Part shown: positions 46,480 through 55,298 of the stretch, piece after piece
Numbering within the stretch: the stretch's first letter is position 1
Layout of the letters: each line of letters begins with the position of its first letter
Source of the DNA: UBA11574 sp963752565
GTDB taxonomy: Bacteria > Desulfobacterota > Desulfobacteria > Desulfobacterales > UBA11574
Direction: 5' to 3'
NCBI GenBank assembly: GCA_963752565.1
Contig: CAVVZC010000004.1
Coordinates: 1 to 64,000 of the forward strand
DNA: 64,000 bases
Notes under the pieces: generated by a model
Database searches by the model: none
The model's input: only the letters and a program-made list of their open reading frames with translations
What the model was told of the DNA's origin: nothing
Program-made: the position numbers and the translations under genes

Positions 46480-46693
46480 GAAAATATTGCACAAATTCTA
46501 TCTTCAAATGTGGCACAAAAAGTGGGGGCAAGTCACCATACCCCCTGAAATAAAGGTCCTTTATGGCGGGGCGCTGGTTAAAAAGGCGTGTCTCTGCCGG
46601 ACCATTTCCACCGAAGAAAAAGATAAACCGGTAGGAAGAAGAATCATCTAACGTGTTCACGGGGTGCGCTTCCCCATGAAAACACACGAATAA

Positions 46694-47602
46694 TCAGTGA
46701 ACCTTTAGAAAATTCTTAACCATCGGAATAATTCTATCTGCTGCATCTTCAAGAACATAATGGCCCGCATCTTTGAATGTCTTTACTTTCGCATCAGGGA
46801 AACGGCGCTGCCACTCCAAAAGATAATCCCTATCAAAGACAAAATCGTGTACACCCCATAAAATGAGCATGGGAATGTGATTCAATCGATGCAGGTTGTC
46901 ATCCACATATTTTGCAAGACGGTAACTCGGATCCTTATTTTTGACAGGAATATCCTGAACAAACTTTAATGTTGCGATCCTGTTGTTCCAGCTATTGTAC
47001 GGAGCAAGGAGGCCCGATTTTACATCTTTTTCAAGGCCTTTGTAAGAGGCCATGAAAAGCGCACCACAGGCGAAAATATTAAAGCCGAGTACCGCCAATG
47101 CAGCAAACGGCTTAATATTTCGTATCAACCGAAGTCTTACAGGGAGTGTTTTGCCCGCCGGTAAAAGAAAGGCCGCGGTATTCATGATGACAAATCGGTG
47201 AATCCTTCCCGGATGTCTCAAAGCGTACGCCATACCGATCATCCCCCCCCAGTCGTGGAGCACCAGTGTTATATTTTGGTTTATCCCTAAGGTGTCGAGA
47301 AGATTCTCCAGGTCGTCGACACGGCTCTTCAGGCGATAATCATATTGATCGATATCTGGTTTGTCCGACAGGCCGCACCCGATATGATCCGGCACAATGG
47401 TGCGAAACTGTGATGACAAGCCTTTAACCAGGTTACGAAAATAAAACGACCAGGTGGGATTTCCGTGAAGCATAATCACCGGGTCCCCCGCACCTTGGTC
47501 AAGGAAGTGATAATTCAGACCGTTTATTTCCATGTAATGGGATTTAAACGGGTAAAGATGGCGAATTGCGGAAATGTCAATATGTTTGGTTTTATGTCGC
47601 AT
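46694..47602 (-). CDS. oleB: OleB-like alpha/beta hydrolase (haloalkane-dehalogenase-like)
   Basis: 302 residues. HGNPTWSFYFRNLVKGL is the oxyanion region, LVLHDWGGMIGMAYAL the nucleophile elbow with Asp as nucleophile, and DAGHYVLEDA holds the catalytic His. These are shared by haloalkane dehalogenases and OleB. OleB decarboxylates cis-beta-lactones to olefins, and the OleC and OleD relatives nearby make this the better call. oleA, the first pathway enzyme, is not in the window. Confidence 0.82.
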   Translation of the reverse strand: MRHKTKHIDISAIRHLYPFKSHYMEINGLNYHFLDQGAGDPVIMLHGNPTWSFYFRNLVKGLSSQFRTIVPDHIGCGLSDKPDIDQYDYRLKSRVDDLENLLDTLGINQNITLVLHDWGGMIGMAYALRHPGRIHRFVIMNTAAFLLPAGKTLPVRLRLIRNIKPFAALAVLGFNIFACGALFMASYKGLEKDVKSGLLAPYNSWNNRIATLKFVQDIPVKNKDPSYRLAKYVDDNLHRLNHIPMLILWGVHDFVFDRDYLLEWQRRFPDAKVKTFKDAGHYVLEDAADRIIPMVKNFLKVH

Positions 47603-47689
47603 AAAGGGTTTTAGATATGCCGCGGCGAACCTATTGTTTCAGACAGGATATCGATACTCCTGGAATTTGAACGGGTTGGAGGCTTTCAT

Positions 47690-47835
47690 ATGCAAGTTGA
47701 GCTTAGCGAAATCCCGTTTACGGGGGCACTTCAGGGCGAAGCCATCCCGCCAAGGCGGGATTGCGAGCCCTTAATAACGCAGCTCGAAGATCCCGCTTAT
47801 TGCGGGGAGATGAAAGCCTCCGGCTCGTGCAAATT
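47690..47835. repeat. Hairpin-rich intergenic segment
   Basis: Contains GTTGAGCTTAGCG, CCCGCCAAGGCGGG and CCCGCTTATTGCGGGG. It lies between the divergently placed oleB start and the hemA end. Loosely like the other palindromic repeats; no ORF. Confidence 0.4.
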
Positions 47836-47843
47836 TCAGGATA

Positions 47844-49121
47844 CTATTCATCAAGCTTAAACAGCTTTCGGGTAACGTCGAGATAAACGGACTTGTCCTG
47901 GTGTCGTCCATTGCTTTTTAGCAGCATCGTGGGATCATGAAGTATTTTATTGACCATTGCATCCGTCATTCTGTTGATGGCCATGATGTCGTCAGCCGAG
48001 AGATGCCTTGCTGTATGCAGCGTTTTTTTTAATTCTCCTTTGGCTATTTCCTCGATTTTTTTTCTCAATTCAACAATCGTCGGTATTACATCCAGGCTTT
48101 CGTACCAGTGCCGGAAGCTGATCACGGCCTCATCAACGATTCTTTCTCCTTTTATCGCTTCCTTGTTGCGATCCTTGACATTTTCATCAACAATTCCTTC
48201 GAGGTCATCAATATCATAAACATATGAATTGGTAAGCCGGTTGATTTCCGGATCTATATCACGAGGAACAGCAATGTCGATAAAGAAAAGGGGGCGATTG
48301 CGACGCCGGCGTGCGATTCCTTTGACATGATTTCGAGTCACCACGTAATCGGGAGAACCGGTTGAGCTGATGATGATATCTACCTGTTGTAAAGCGTCCT
48401 CAATTTCATCGAATCGGATCGCCTGCCCCTTAAATTTCTTGGCCAGGTCGACGCCGCTCTCAAACGTTCTATTGGCAACCAGGATATCCTCTGCCCTGTT
48501 TCGAATCAGGTGTTCCACCGCCAGCTCCGCCATTTCACCGGCGCCGATAAGCAGCACTTTTTTTCCTTCAAAGGTTCCGAAAATTTTTCGACCCAGCTCA
48601 ATGGCCGCATAACTGATGGACACTGCATGATCTCCGATCCCGGTTTCAGTCCGAATCCGTTTGGCCACGAAAAAAGTGCGATGGAGCAATTTGTTCAAAA
48701 GAACACCGGAGGTCTTTGTTGTGGTGGCCATTTGATAGGCTTCTTTTATCTGTCCCAGGATCTGTGGCTCTCCCACCACCATGGAATCAAGACTGGCGGC
48801 AACCCTGAATACATGCCGGACGGCATCATCACCTTCATGAATATAGAGGGATTTTTCAAATCCGGAAACCGGAAGATGTTTTAATTTAGAAAGAAAATCT
48901 TTAACTTCATCCACCGCGTTCGTTTTGTCCTGGACCTTCATGAGAACTTCCACACGATTACAAGTGGAAAAAAGCATCACTTCACGGATAGACGGAAGTT
49001 CCTTAAACGCTTTGAGAGCAACGGATGTCTCATCCTTTGAGATGGTAAGGCATTCTCTCAGCGCCACCGGTGCTGTTTTATGATTCAATCCCAGTAATAC
49101 GATGTCCAACATACTTCCCAT
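47844..49121 (-). CDS. hemA: Glutamyl-tRNA reductase
   Basis: 425 residues. It reduces glutamyl-tRNA to glutamate-1-semialdehyde, the substrate of HemL at the left of the window. Signatures are GLNHKTAPVALRE at the N-terminus, the catalytic Cys in MLFSTCNRVEVL near residue 52, GEPQILGQIKEAY, the NADPH fold VLLIGAGEMAELAVEHL and the C-terminal dimerisation helix. Starts at 49121 or 49112. It follows the CcsA/HemX-like gene by 8 bp. Confidence 0.95.
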   Translation of the reverse strand: MGSMLDIVLLGLNHKTAPVALRECLTISKDETSVALKAFKELPSIREVMLFSTCNRVEVLMKVQDKTNAVDEVKDFLSKLKHLPVSGFEKSLYIHEGDDAVRHVFRVAASLDSMVVGEPQILGQIKEAYQMATTTKTSGVLLNKLLHRTFFVAKRIRTETGIGDHAVSISYAAIELGRKIFGTFEGKKVLLIGAGEMAELAVEHLIRNRAEDILVANRTFESGVDLAKKFKGQAIRFDEIEDALQQVDIIISSTGSPDYVVTRNHVKGIARRRRNRPLFFIDIAVPRDIDPEINRLTNSYVYDIDDLEGIVDENVKDRNKEAIKGERIVDEAVISFRHWYESLDVIPTIVELRKKIEEIAKGELKKTLHTARHLSADDIMAINRMTDAMVNKILHDPTMLLKSNGRHQDKSVYLDVTRKLFKLDE

Positions 49122-49129
49122 AATTCCAT

Positions 49130-49951
49130 TTACATCCTGGTAAAATCTCCGTGATGACCCTTTAAGAAAAAGTTAACCCCTAAAAACGTAAATAAGATGA
49201 CAGCGAAACCGATGATGGCCATAATTGCCGCCCGGCGTCCCCGCCATCCAACAGTGAGACGCTGGTGAAGAAGGACGGCATACAGGATCCAGGTAATGCC
49301 GGACCATACTTCTTTGGGATCCCAGCTCCAGAATCTTCCCCAGACCGATTTGGCATATATTAAACCGGTGATCAGCCCAAAAGTCAGCATGGTAAAACCG
49401 GTGACAATGCATGCATACCCGGTATTGTCAAGTAGTTCCAAGGATGGAAGTCGTTTGAAAAAGAAACCGCGTTGTTTGGACTTAATGGCATTCTCCTGTA
49501 AGAGATACAAGAGCCCGACGCCGCAGGCCAGGGCCAATGCCGCTTCCCCGATAAAGATCGCAACGACGTGTGTAACAAGCCACAAATTGTTAAGAAGATT
49601 ACCGGTTTCTCTCGGCACATTCGGCAGACGGGCAGCAATGACCATCACAAACGTAATTAGGGGAGCGGCATAAATTCCCAGAATCTTGAGACGATATCTG
49701 TCTTGAAATAGCAGAAAAACACCGGCGATGGTCCAGCCTGCCAATGAGAGTGTTTCATGAAGGTTACTGACAGGAAAGTGTCCGGACTGAACAAATCGAT
49801 AACCCATTTCCAACGTATGGCACAAAAATCCGGTTGCCAGGAGGTAAAAACCGGTTTTCTGAAGGTAATCTTTTTGAAGAAAAAGATAAATAAGATATCC
49901 GATAGTGCTCAACATGTAAAATATAATGACAATAAGAAATATAGGTTCCAC
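49130..49951 (-). CDS. CcsA/HemX-family membrane protein
   Basis: 273 residues with about eight helices. The conserved WSWDPKEVWSGITWILYA segment is the tryptophan-rich WWD-like heme-handling motif of the cytochrome c assembly family (CcsA, HemX). In many bacteria HemX sits next to hemA and modulates its amount, while CcsA exports heme for cytochrome c. The many c-type cytochromes in this window make either role plausible. Confidence 0.85.
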   Translation of the reverse strand: MEPIFLIVIIFYMLSTIGYLIYLFLQKDYLQKTGFYLLATGFLCHTLEMGYRFVQSGHFPVSNLHETLSLAGWTIAGVFLLFQDRYRLKILGIYAAPLITFVMVIAARLPNVPRETGNLLNNLWLVTHVVAIFIGEAALALACGVGLLYLLQENAIKSKQRGFFFKRLPSLELLDNTGYACIVTGFTMLTFGLITGLIYAKSVWGRFWSWDPKEVWSGITWILYAVLLHQRLTVGWRGRRAAIMAIIGFAVILFTFLGVNFFLKGHHGDFTRM

Positions 49952-50100
49952 TTATTCAATCCTTTGTGAATCTGTTGATCCATCCCCGATAAAATCGTGT
50001 AACGATTTTATGTAACGCGGCTATGCCGCTCAGTCTGGCGAAAGGCTAAAAATCTTATCCCCTTAGCACCGCACTTTCGCTTTAAAAAAGATCTTATCTA

Positions 50101-50793
50101 TTATTTGAATTCATCCCGTCCTTCAAGCAGCGGGGGATTCAAATTTAATGATTCCAATTCATACCCTTCACCTAAAATTTCATGAAGCAATGAATTGATA
50201 CTATCGGTATCGCCGTCTTTAAGCATTTGAAGGAGATCCCTTTCGATCAACTGTTCAAAAAGATGCTTATGTGCCTCGGGCTCGTGGTCGTGGTTTAAAA
50301 GTTTTTTGCGGATTGTGCCCATCAGATTCAAAAATTCAGAATATTCGTCCCCAAATTCTTTTTCAAGATGTTTGCGCAGTCTTTTGGCAAACGCAGGACT
50401 TTTACCTGAGGTCGATATTGCAATAATCAAATCCCCCCGGTTTACAATAGACGGAAGGATGAAATTACATGCTTTAGGACGATCTGCAATATTGCACAAT
50501 AAGCCACGGCGTTCAGCCTCAGCATGTATTTTAAGGTTCAATTCCTGGTTATCGGTAGCGCCGATAACCAGGAATTGATCATCAAGATCAGCGGTTTGAA
50601 AAGGCCTTTCTTTAAGTTTTATCACGCCATTATTTGAAAGTTGGTGCAACTTTTCGGTGGCATCAAGACTGACAACCGTTACATTTGCACCACATGATAT
50701 CAGCGTCAAAACCTTGCGGGTACCCACAGATCCGCCACCGATCACCAGACAATTTCTATTTTTTATATCAAGATTTATGGGATAATATCTCAT
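50101..50793 (-). CDS. Precorrin-2 dehydrogenase / sirohydrochlorin ferrochelatase (Met8/CysG N-terminal type)
   Basis: 230 residues. The NAD-binding motif is CLVIGGGSVGTRKVLTLISCGANVTVV, then DDQFLVIGATDNQELN and CNIADRPKACNFILPSIVNRGDLIIAISTSGKSPAFAKRLR, the family signature. It completes siroheme, the cofactor of dissimilatory and assimilatory sulfite reductases, or leads to heme by the siroheme route. It lies in the hem cluster, same strand. Confidence 0.93.
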   Translation of the reverse strand: MRYYPINLDIKNRNCLVIGGGSVGTRKVLTLISCGANVTVVSLDATEKLHQLSNNGVIKLKERPFQTADLDDQFLVIGATDNQELNLKIHAEAERRGLLCNIADRPKACNFILPSIVNRGDLIIAISTSGKSPAFAKRLRKHLEKEFGDEYSEFLNLMGTIRKKLLNHDHEPEAHKHLFEQLIERDLLQMLKDGDTDSINSLLHEILGEGYELESLNLNPPLLEGRDEFK

Positions 50794-50826
50794 GTTTCAA
50801 ATTTGATGAGCTCTTAAAAAGTCAAA

Positions 50827-50958
50827 ATTGAGACGGCAAAGTAAAAAGTTCAAGTTCAAGGCGTCGCGAATTTTGTGGAATGAGGCGTACTTATGTGCGC
50901 CACAGTGAACACGAAATGAAGCGCAACGCAGAAATTGGATTTTTTACGAAGCCGTCAA
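50827..50958. repeat. Palindromic repeat with inverted ends
   Basis: The ends are GACGGCAAAGTAAAAAG near 50832 and its imperfect complement TTTTTACGAAGCCGTCAAA at 50941. The centre TGAGGCGTACTTATGTGCGCCACA matches the centre of the 6344 repeat. The right end gives the stop codon of the MBL-fold gene. Confidence 0.75.
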
Positions 50959-51740
50959 ATATCTATGGTCATCAAATCCTCAGCCAGAACCAATGGACCG
51001 GAATACGTTTTGCGACACTCTTTTTTCACATCCACCTGGTCGCATTCAGGATAAAAATGCGTTAGAACCAGTTTGCGAACATTTGCCCTTTTCGCAATTT
51101 CACCGGCCAGAGAAGGCGTAAGATGCCCTTTTACCTTCAATTCATCGGGAAGCGCAGACTCACAGATTAAAAGATCTGCATCTTTGGAAAGCATCACCAG
51201 ATTATCTGAAAAATCCGTATCACCGGAATAGACGACAGATACCCCGTCCGGACCGGTGATTCGGTATGCAATGCTCTCCGGATTGTGTTCCACCGGAATC
51301 GATTCCACCTTAAAATCATCAAACCGACGCATGTCATGATGGGTATTGTCGAGTTCAATGATTTTTAAAAGATCGGGATCGAGTTCGATCCAATGACCAT
51401 AAACAAATTTCAAGTTTTCATAAAATTTTAACAATCCGTTTCCAGCCACCAATGTCAACGGCTCTTTACGGCGGCTCCCGTCAGGATATTTATTGGAAAA
51501 CAAAAACGGAACCAATTCACCGGTATGATCCGGATGAAAATGACTGTAAAAAAGAAAGGAAACATCGTAAATTTCAACGCCGGCTTCCAGAAGCCTGCGC
51601 ATTGTACCGGCTCCGGAATCAAAAAGTAGGATGTTGTCATCTGTTCTCATGAGCACGGAACAGGAACTTCTTTTGAGCGAGGGGACACATGTGCCGGAGC
51701 CGAGGATGGTGACAGACAGCTTGTTATGATTCGAAATCAT
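50955..51740 (-). CDS. MBL-fold metal-dependent hydrolase, RNase Z-like
   Basis: 261 residues. The metal motif HFHPDHTGELVPF (HxHxDH) near residue 68 and GDTDFSDNL and LTHFYPECDQ later are typical of the ElaC/RNase Z-like branch of the metallo-beta-lactamase fold. It begins VTILGSGTCVPSLKRSSCS. It may process RNA 3' ends or hydrolyse cyclic nucleotides. It overlaps the DHH gene by 4 bases. Confidence 0.87.
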   Translation of the reverse strand: MISNHNKLSVTILGSGTCVPSLKRSSCSVLMRTDDNILLFDSGAGTMRRLLEAGVEIYDVSFLFYSHFHPDHTGELVPFLFSNKYPDGSRRKEPLTLVAGNGLLKFYENLKFVYGHWIELDPDLLKIIELDNTHHDMRRFDDFKVESIPVEHNPESIAYRITGPDGVSVVYSGDTDFSDNLVMLSKDADLLICESALPDELKVKGHLTPSLAGEIAKRANVRKLVLTHFYPECDQVDVKKECRKTYSGPLVLAEDLMTIDI

Positions 51741-52726
51741 TTCTTTCCTGCTCTTTTTTCAACCCGATGGATGATCCATCTTAAAAGCTTTTTATCATTT
51801 TGATAATCGACCTCGACCTTCAGCTTTTCAAGGGGAATTTCAGCACGTGCCGCACCCTTATGACCACCGGCGGAACCGAGTTCACCGAAACTCTCTTTGG
51901 CAACTTTTCCTGCATCTTTACGAAGCCCGTCGTTTCTGAAAATAAGGATCAGTTTATTGCCATATAAACCTGCAACGATGCTCCAGTCAACAGAACTTAT
52001 TTTCATAAAAAAATCTGCGAGTAACACGCAGACATCAGGGTTTACCACAGAACCAACATAAGAAAATGCACGTCCTTTACGAACCCGCTTATTGGCAAGA
52101 GCAATTTCAAAATATTTTAAAAAATCGAGTCTGAGTTCTGATCGCTCAATCTTGTTCACAAGGTTAAGGTTGGCATGACGGTAAAGAAATTGAAAGGCCC
52201 TGACATCTTCAATTAAGGTTTGACGCACAAAATTTTCTGTATCTGTTTTAATGGCATAAAACAGACCGGTGGCAAGCTTTTTAGACGGTTTGATTTTTGC
52301 CGCTCTTAAGTACTCGGTCATGATGCTGGCAGTGGCGCCGTATTTGGAGCGAATGTCCAGGAATGAAGCATGAACGACCGTTTCAGGATGATGGTCGATA
52401 ATGACATCTATTGTAAAACTTAAAAATATTTCATGATGATCCGGCTGTGAATCGACCAACACAACACGGGTGAAATGCTCTTTAACAATGTTTTTAACCG
52501 GAACAAGATTCACTCCCAACAAGCGAATCATCGTGATGTTGTCCGGACGTTTAATAACATTGATGTTGGATATGGTCACACCCGTGACCCTTCTCCAGAG
52601 CAGTCTTTTAACCGCCATAGCGCTGGCAATGGCATCCGGATCGGCATTAATCACAATGAGAACATGATCATCGTGTGAAAACTGATCATAAAACCGTCTT
52701 AATTTTTCGGTGTTCGATATTGTCAT
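51737..52726 (-). CDS. DHH/DHHA1-family phosphoesterase
   Basis: 329 residues. Motifs are INADPDAIASAMA (DxD), VLVDSQPDHHEIF, and the DHH box VIIDHHPET near residue 110, with a C-terminal DHHA1-like GSAGGHKGAARAE (GGH). This points to an NrnA-like oligonucleotidase or pAp phosphatase. With the MBL hydrolase it forms a nucleic-acid-end-processing pair. It is divergent from the ATP synthase operon. Confidence 0.88.
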   Translation of the reverse strand: MTISNTEKLRRFYDQFSHDDHVLIVINADPDAIASAMAVKRLLWRRVTGVTISNINVIKRPDNITMIRLLGVNLVPVKNIVKEHFTRVVLVDSQPDHHEIFLSFTIDVIIDHHPETVVHASFLDIRSKYGATASIMTEYLRAAKIKPSKKLATGLFYAIKTDTENFVRQTLIEDVRAFQFLYRHANLNLVNKIERSELRLDFLKYFEIALANKRVRKGRAFSYVGSVVNPDVCVLLADFFMKISSVDWSIVAGLYGNKLILIFRNDGLRKDAGKVAKESFGELGSAGGHKGAARAEIPLEKLKVEVDYQNDKKLLRWIIHRVEKRAGKK

Positions 52727-52836
52727 TCAACTGGCCTCGCTAAATTTATTAAAATATATTACAAATTAAGTTTATGCAATAATACATTTTTTTATTTGGC
52801 ATTAGATTGCGCCATCCAAAAAATATCACATACTGC

Positions 52837-52866
52837 TTGACAGTTTAGATTATTATCTGCTATCTG
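52837..52866 (+). promoter_or_regulatory. Probable sigma-70 promoter of the F0 operon
   Basis: TTGACA at 52837-52842 and CTATCT at 52860 with a 17-base spacer and TG just before it. About 75 bp upstream of the first atp gene. Confidence 0.45.
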
Positions 52867-52941
52867 ACTATCGTCCTTTAAATAGCATTTTATAAAATGC
52901 TAAAACAATGCAACAAATACAAGCAATTATAGATAGGCGCA

Positions 52942-53223
52942 ATGCCGAGAAAGAGAAAGATTTTCGACTATAAAAGAGACCGCCCCTGGGTCGAAAATCT
53001 TTACATTGTAACACAACTGGGCCTTACGATGGCCGGTTGCATTGCCTTTTGTTTTTTTGTTGGATTATACCTCGACAGATGGTTGGGAACCAAAGGCATT
53101 TTTATAACCATCTTTATCATTTTGGGTGTTATCGGAGGCGCTAACGTAGTATATCGTCAAATCCTCGAGATAATCGAACAGAAGGAAAATGATAAAACAA
53201 ATTCCGAGAATGGAAGGGGTTAG
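52942..53223 (+). CDS. atpZ: AtpZ/AtpI-type small membrane protein
   Basis: 93 residues with two helices (LTMAGCIAFCFFVGLYLDRWLG; IFITIFIILGVIGGANVVY), the pattern of AtpZ/AtpI-family proteins encoded at the head of ATP synthase operons and thought to help ion supply or c-ring assembly. It overlaps the next gene by 35 bp. Confidence 0.8.
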   Translation: MPRKRKIFDYKRDRPWVENLYIVTQLGLTMAGCIAFCFFVGLYLDRWLGTKGIFITIFIILGVIGGANVVYRQILEIIEQKENDKTNSENGRG

Positions 53224-53596
53224 ACAAGCCCAAAAAAGATATTGTTCCACAGCAATTACAGTGGCAATTTTCGCAGGATTTCTTTTTATCCTGGCTGGTC
53301 AAGAGCCTGTTGGCAAAGGCTTGATTCTGGGTACTGTTTTCAGTATTGTCAATTTCATTTTAATGGGAGAAACCCTTCCCCACAGAATTGGAAAATCAAA
53401 AGGTAAAACCTTTTTGGTAGCCCTAGGTTCAATATATTTTAGATATATAATTTTGGCGATACCGCTTATTATGGCTATTAAATTTGATCAATTTGATCTT
53501 TTTGCCGTAATTATTGGTATCTTTCTGGTCCAGCTTTTTATAATTTTTGATCATTTATTTAGTTATATATCTTCAACCCGCAGAAAACAATATTAG
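53189..53596 (+). CDS. atpI: ATP synthase protein I
   Basis: 135 residues with four predicted helices. GKGLILGTVFSIVNFILMG is typical of the ATP synthase I family (UncI), a chaperone for c-ring assembly. An assembly factor is of special interest here because the c ring may be mixed. GAAGGA precedes the ATG. Confidence 0.78.
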   Translation: MIKQIPRMEGVRQAQKRYCSTAITVAIFAGFLFILAGQEPVGKGLILGTVFSIVNFILMGETLPHRIGKSKGKTFLVALGSIYFRYIILAIPLIMAIKFDQFDLFAVIIGIFLVQLFIIFDHLFSYISSTRRKQY

Positions 53597-53609
53597 GGTA
53601 AAAGGTATT

Positions 53610-54281
53610 ATGCAAGACTTAGGTAAGATACATCAATTGATCATCCCTTTTATGGGGCGCGACATCATTTTTAATATTGATGTTATGATAATGACATGGA
53701 TTGTGATCTCAGCGCTGCTTGTTTTCGGTTATTTTGCCACTCGTAAAGCAGGTATGCTGCCCGGACCGGTACAGGTGTTGGGAGAACTGATTATAACACT
53801 GATTTATAACCTTACAGAAGACGCGCTGGAAGAACGTTCAAAGACGTATGCCCCCCTTATATGTGCTTTGTTCATGTTTTTGGTCACTTGCAACTGGATA
53901 GGGCTGTTTCCTCATATGCATGAACCGACCAAGGATCTTAATACGCCTTTAAGCCTCGGCATCATGGGGTTTTTTATTGCCCATTATGCTGGAATAAGAG
54001 CCAAGGGTCTTGGTGTGTATCTCAAAGAGTATTGTCATCCGATTTTTTTAATGGCACCGCTGAATGTGATCGGAGAGCTTGCCAAGGTCGTTTCCATCTC
54101 CTTTCGTCTGTTTGGCAACATCATGGGCGGTTCGATCATTATCCTGGTAGTATCGTATCTGACTTATAGCATTATTCTGCCACCGTTTCTTAATTTCTTT
54201 TTCGTGATTTTCATAGGTGCAATTCAGGCCTTTGTCTTTACGATGCTAACCCTTGTTTATATTTCAGTACAGGTACATTAA
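53610..54281 (+). CDS. atpB: F0 ATP synthase subunit a
   Basis: 223 residues. The essential Arg of the ion channel is in VVSISFRLFGNIMGG, followed by the C-terminal helix IQAFVFTMLTLVYISVQVH. LFPHMHEPTKDLNTPLSL is the conserved earlier loop. The ATG at 53610 follows AAAAGG and fits the family start; the longer reading overlaps atpI. It is directly upstream of the four-hairpin c gene. Confidence 0.93.
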   Translation: MQDLGKIHQLIIPFMGRDIIFNIDVMIMTWIVISALLVFGYFATRKAGMLPGPVQVLGELIITLIYNLTEDALEERSKTYAPLICALFMFLVTCNWIGLFPHMHEPTKDLNTPLSLGIMGFFIAHYAGIRAKGLGVYLKEYCHPIFLMAPLNVIGELAKVVSISFRLFGNIMGGSIIILVVSYLTYSIILPPFLNFFFVIFIGAIQAFVFTMLTLVYISVQVH

Positions 54282-54284
54282 CAG

Positions 54285-55259
54285 ATGGCATATGACCTTC
54301 AAACATGGGTAAATGTTGCTGCTTTTGTCGGAGGCGGAATATGCATGGGTGTCGGCGCAATCGGGGCAGCAATTGGTGAGGGATATACAGCTGCGGAAGC
54401 CAATTTGGCCATATCGAGGAACAAAAAAATGGCCGGTGATATTTTTAAATCCATGCTGATTGGGCAGGCCATTGCTGAGTCCGCTTCGATTTTTGCTCTG
54501 GTAATTGCAATGATATTGCTGTTTACGAAGTTTTCGGCAGTATCATGGGTAACGGTATCTGCTGTATTTTCAGCAGGGCTGGCCATGGGGTTTGGGGCCA
54601 TTGGTTCCGGCATAGGCGCAGGTTTCCCGGCCGGGGCGGCCTGTACCGGCATGTCCCGACAGCCGGCCATGACCGGCCGTTTAACGACCAACATGCTAAT
54701 CGGTTCAGCGGTGTGCCAAACTCCATCTATTTTTGCATTGGTCGTATCTTTTATTTTATTATTTAGCAACTTTTCCGCAATCCCGGTTTCACCCGGATGG
54801 GCGGCTATGCTGGGTGCAGGGCTTGCTATCGGATTGGGTGCCATAGGTTCGGGTATTGGTGGTGGTGTGGTTGCGGAATCCAGTTGCGAGGGCATAGCTC
54901 GACAGCCTTTAACCATTCAACCTGTGACCAATGTGATGCTTTTGGGTCAAGCAATTGCACAAACTCCAGCCATCTTGGGACTTTTAGTCAGCTTTATTCT
55001 GATATATAAGGGTTTTCCCGCAACAGACTCGCTCGCCCCCTCCATGGCTCTGCTGGGAGCGGGTATATGTATGGGGGTTGGTGCTATTGGCCCCGGAATC
55101 GGTGAAGGCATAGCCTCCAGCGGCGGAGTAAAAGCGATAGCAAGGAACCAAGAGCTTATTGGAGTTATTACCAGGTCGATGCTGGTGGGCATGGCTGTTG
55201 CCGAATCAACAGCGATATATTCAATGGTTATCGCCCTGGTTCTAATTTTTGTAGCGTAA
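54285..55259 (+). CDS. Fused four-hairpin F0 subunit c
   Basis: 324 residues made of four tandem copies of the c-subunit hairpin, eight helices in all: about 1-83, 84-163, 164-244 and 245-324. Each copy has a GAIGxGIGxG helix and an RNKK/RQP-type loop. Copies 1 and 4 keep both ion-site carboxylates (E32 in GEG with E65 in AIAES; E274 with E307 in AVAES). In copies 2 and 3 both are lost (A112/Q145; G193/Q226). A ring containing it would carry fewer ion sites per helix pair, as known for fused c subunits of V-type and Acetobacterium enzymes. It starts 3 bases after atpB and has no strong ribosome site. Confidence 0.93.
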   Translation: MAYDLQTWVNVAAFVGGGICMGVGAIGAAIGEGYTAAEANLAISRNKKMAGDIFKSMLIGQAIAESASIFALVIAMILLFTKFSAVSWVTVSAVFSAGLAMGFGAIGSGIGAGFPAGAACTGMSRQPAMTGRLTTNMLIGSAVCQTPSIFALVVSFILLFSNFSAIPVSPGWAAMLGAGLAIGLGAIGSGIGGGVVAESSCEGIARQPLTIQPVTNVMLLGQAIAQTPAILGLLVSFILIYKGFPATDSLAPSMALLGAGICMGVGAIGPGIGEGIASSGGVKAIARNQELIGVITRSMLVGMAVAESTAIYSMVIALVLIFVA

Positions 55260-55298
55260 TTTAATATAAAATATAGCTAACGTTTTTAGGAGGATAAA

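Noticed and set aside
46469..46651. 60-codon plus-strand ORF overlapping the end of the 46183 gene
   Set aside because: No ribosome site apart from coding sequence, composition unlike a folded protein, and it runs into the hairpin before oleB. Left out as unsupported.
52793..52812. Sigma-54 promoter before the atp operon (TTGGCATTAGATTGCGCC)
   Set aside because: GG and GC are 9 bases apart instead of 10, and a better sigma-70 match lies just downstream.
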